Made by a program: the position numbers and the translations under genes. Below, piece by piece: positions 62,265 through 64,000 of a stretch of DNA of 64,000 bases. The notes under the pieces were generated by a model, which was given only the letters and a program-made list of their open reading frames with translations, was not told the DNA's origin and searched no databases. How positions within the stretch are numbered: the stretch's first letter is position 1; each line of letters opens with the position of its first letter. The DNA is from Treponema_I sp045597345 (lineage in GTDB: Bacteria > Spirochaetota > Spirochaetia > Treponematales > Treponemataceae): NCBI GenBank assembly GCA_045597345.1, contig JAZLJW010000143.1, forward strand, positions 33,959 to 97,958. The letters are read 5' to 3'.

Positions 62265-63341
62265 TTATTTACCTGCCTTTTTTGATCTGTTTTTTGACAG
62301 TTTATTGAAATAATTCCGTACAGTTGGAGAAGAAATAACAACAAGGATAATTACTACAACTGCTTTATAAGCGGGGAGTGCAGTGGACGGTACTTCATAT
62401 TTGAAGAGGGTAGTAGTTAAGAACTGAATTACATAGGCACCAAGTATAGATCCCCACATATTAAACTTTCCGCCACTTAATGCATTTCCACCAAGAGCTA
62501 CAGCCAAAATGGCATCCATTTCAATATCCTTTGCAATTACAGAATAGTTAATGGTTGAAATACGGCTTACTTTAATAAGTCCGGCAATTGCAACACAAAA
62601 TCCCATAATTACATAGGTTAAGAATTTAACCATTTCCGGATTAATACCATTAAGTCTTGAAGATTCACTGTTAATACCTACTGACTGAGAATACAAACCA
62701 ATGGTAGTAAACTTCAGCGCAAGCCATGCAACCAACATACAGAGCAATGCAATAAAGATAGGTGTTGGAACCGGACATCCAGGAAGGAAGTTTCCGATAT
62801 AACCAAAACGGCCATCATAAATTACCGGAAGTTCATTATGGTTTACCCAGGCTGCAATTGAACGTCCTGCAGTAAACATAATAAGTGTCGCAACCATCGG
62901 CTGAATCTTGAAATACGCTACAAGAACACCATTAAATGCACCAAAAGCCATGGTAGCAAGAGCTGCAATACAGAAAGCCAGTAGAATTGAATGCTGCATT
63001 ACTTCTGGAGTAAGTCCTGCATTTCCACACAGTACACGCAGAACAATAGAACCAGCAATTGCAATAGTAGCACCTACTGAAATATCCTGTCCTCCTGAAG
63101 CAGCAGTAACTAATGTCATACCAATAGCCAGAATGACAAGTTCACTGGCATTATCAAGAATAGTAATCAGATTTCCAGAAAGAACCATCTGTCCAGAGTT
63201 ACTCTGTTTTAAAACTACTCTGAAAAAAGTCGGGTCACCAATCAGGTTAAAAATAATTAAAAAAGTTAAGGCAGCAAGAGGAATGAAAATCTGGCTTCGC
63301 ACCAGTGTTAACAGTCCCTTTTTGATTTTTGTTACATCCAT
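62265..63341 (-). CDS. Sugar ABC transporter permease, YtfT/RbsC type
   Basis: 358 residues, about ten helices. ASGGQDISVGATIAIAGSIV and VAVALGGNALSGGKF-like text (DAILAVALGGNALSGGKF) are conserved in the group. First permease gene of the operon; its start is 2 bases after the ATPase stop. Confidence 0.92.
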   Translation of the reverse strand: MDVTKIKKGLLTLVRSQIFIPLAALTFLIIFNLIGDPTFFRVVLKQSNSGQMVLSGNLITILDNASELVILAIGMTLVTAASGGQDISVGATIAIAGSIVLRVLCGNAGLTPEVMQHSILLAFCIAALATMAFGAFNGVLVAYFKIQPMVATLIMFTAGRSIAAWVNHNELPVIYDGRFGYIGNFLPGCPVPTPIFIALLCMLVAWLALKFTTIGLYSQSVGINSESSRLNGINPEMVKFLTYVIMGFCVAIAGLIKVSRISTINYSVIAKDIEMDAILAVALGGNALSGGKFNMWGSILGAYVIQFLTTTLFKYEVPSTALPAYKAVVVIILVVISSPTVRNYFNKLSKNRSKKAGK

Positions 63342-63342
63342 G

Positions 63343-64000
63343 TTATTTATCTCCTCCCGCGATAGTAGTCATAATGTGTTTCTGAGTAAGTTCTTCTCCG
63401 GTCAATTCACCGACAACTTTCAGATCACGCATAACTGTAAGGCGGGAACAGGTTCTCAGCATCTCGTCAATTTCTGAAGAAATAAATGAAACACTTTTTC
63501 CTTCTGCAGCAAGTTTCAGTACCAGTTCCTGAATTTCCAGTTTTGTACCAATATCGATACCACGGGTTGGTTCATCAAGTATCAGATACTGTGGATTAGA
63601 CAGCAGCCAGCGTCCGAGAATAACTTTCTGCTGGTTACCACCAGAAAGTGCTTTAATAGGGGTTTCGCGGGATGCAGTTTTAATTTCAAGCAGTTTGATA
63701 TATTCATCTGCAAATGCTTCAGCTTGAGCCCGGGAAATAGGCTTAAACGGTCCTTTTAATACTTGCAGAGCCAGAATGATGTTCTCACGTACTGAAAGGT
63801 CACCGATGATACCATCACGCTTGCGGTCTTCAGCAAGATATCCGATACCATTTTTCATTGCATCAATAGGTTTTTTGATTGATACTTCCTTACCGTTGAT
63901 TTTTACCTTACCGCCAATTACACGGTCAGCACCAAATACGGTACGTACGCATTCACTACGTCCAGATCCAAGAAGACCAGTAAACCCGTTAACTTCGCCT
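63343..64000 (-). CDS. Sugar ABC transporter ATP-binding protein, C-terminal part
   Basis: The frame is open through the window edge, so the gene continues past 64000; about 219 residues are visible. The second ABC domain is complete: signature LSGGNQQKVILGRWL, Walker B YLILDEPTRGIDIG, and the end motif ISSEIDEMLRTCSRL. Immediately upstream the text GFTGLLGSGRSE is the second, Gly-rich degenerate P-loop of RbsA/YtfR-type double ATPases. Powers the two permeases. Confidence 0.93.
   Translation of the reverse strand, partial: GEVNGFTGLLGSGRSECVRTVFGADRVIGGKVKINGKEVSIKKPIDAMKNGIGYLAEDRKRDGIIGDLSVRENIILALQVLKGPFKPISRAQAEAFADEYIKLLEIKTASRETPIKALSGGNQQKVILGRWLLSNPQYLILDEPTRGIDIGTKLEIQELVLKLAAEGKSVSFISSEIDEMLRTCSRLTVMRDLKVVGELTGEELTQKHIMTTIAGGDK

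Overview
The window looks like a chromosome segment of a host-associated spirochaete, most likely a Treponema. This is a judgement from gene content and protein style, not from a search. Pointers are the exported solute-binding protein whose mature end begins GGAKEK, the cyclophilin-FKBP fusion proteins, AraC-type YesN and YesM-like signalling next to sugar transport, several small lipoproteins, and a poly-C contingency-like tract. No rRNA, tRNA, CRISPR array, intact insertion sequence or replication origin was seen.

Layout. 1-6.4 kb: the 3' part of a LacZ-type GH2 beta-galactosidase, small membrane, ASCH and lipoprotein genes, a Ca2+/Na+ antiporter and an Hsp20 gene behind a very good sigma-54 promoter. 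6.7-12.8 kb: a membrane sensor with a degenerate GGDEF domain, dCMP deaminase, an aldehyde dehydrogenase and a NarL-type two-component pair. 12.9-16 kb: a sugar ABC importer on the minus strand. 16.2-28.8 kb: an esterase, then housekeeping genes (nfo, hflX, rpmH, rnpA, yidD, yidC, khpB), a tandem pair of cyclophilin-FKBP fusions, a CsoR-like metal repressor and a GH3 enzyme.

28.8-32.7 kb is an accessory island. It has three remnants of an Rhs/YD-repeat core junction, two of them running into M23 peptidase 'tips', and each tip overlaps a small secreted protein gene. The two secreted proteins appear distantly related and are candidate periplasmic immunity proteins. A zeta-toxin pair sits between them. 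32.7-37.4 kb: a nickel/cobalt ECF transporter (nikMN, cbiQ, cbiO) with a chemoreceptor gene inside the cluster. 37.4-47.5 kb: hydrolases, a HIT protein, two frameshifted lipoprotein genes (one at a C9 tract), PepF, the pfs-luxS-birA group and an SH3 protein.

47.9-48.4 kb holds the most unusual DNA: ten 9-bp words in strictly alternating orientation at half-integer helical spacing. It is followed by a multi-hairpin element that also occurs before nfo; the two copies show compensatory stem changes, and each ends at a start codon. Next come an Rpn-type nuclease gene and a pentose regulon: a LacI-family regulator and FGGY kinase (49.4-52.0 kb), then araD, a sugar-binding lipoprotein, YesM and YesN (56.0-60.9 kb). 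Both blocks have the same palindromic operator directly behind the -10 box. A group II ECF transporter lies between them on the other strand, and a ribose/galactofuranose-type ABC importer closes the window on the minus strand.

Palindromic repeats of several families fill the gaps, often between convergent genes.
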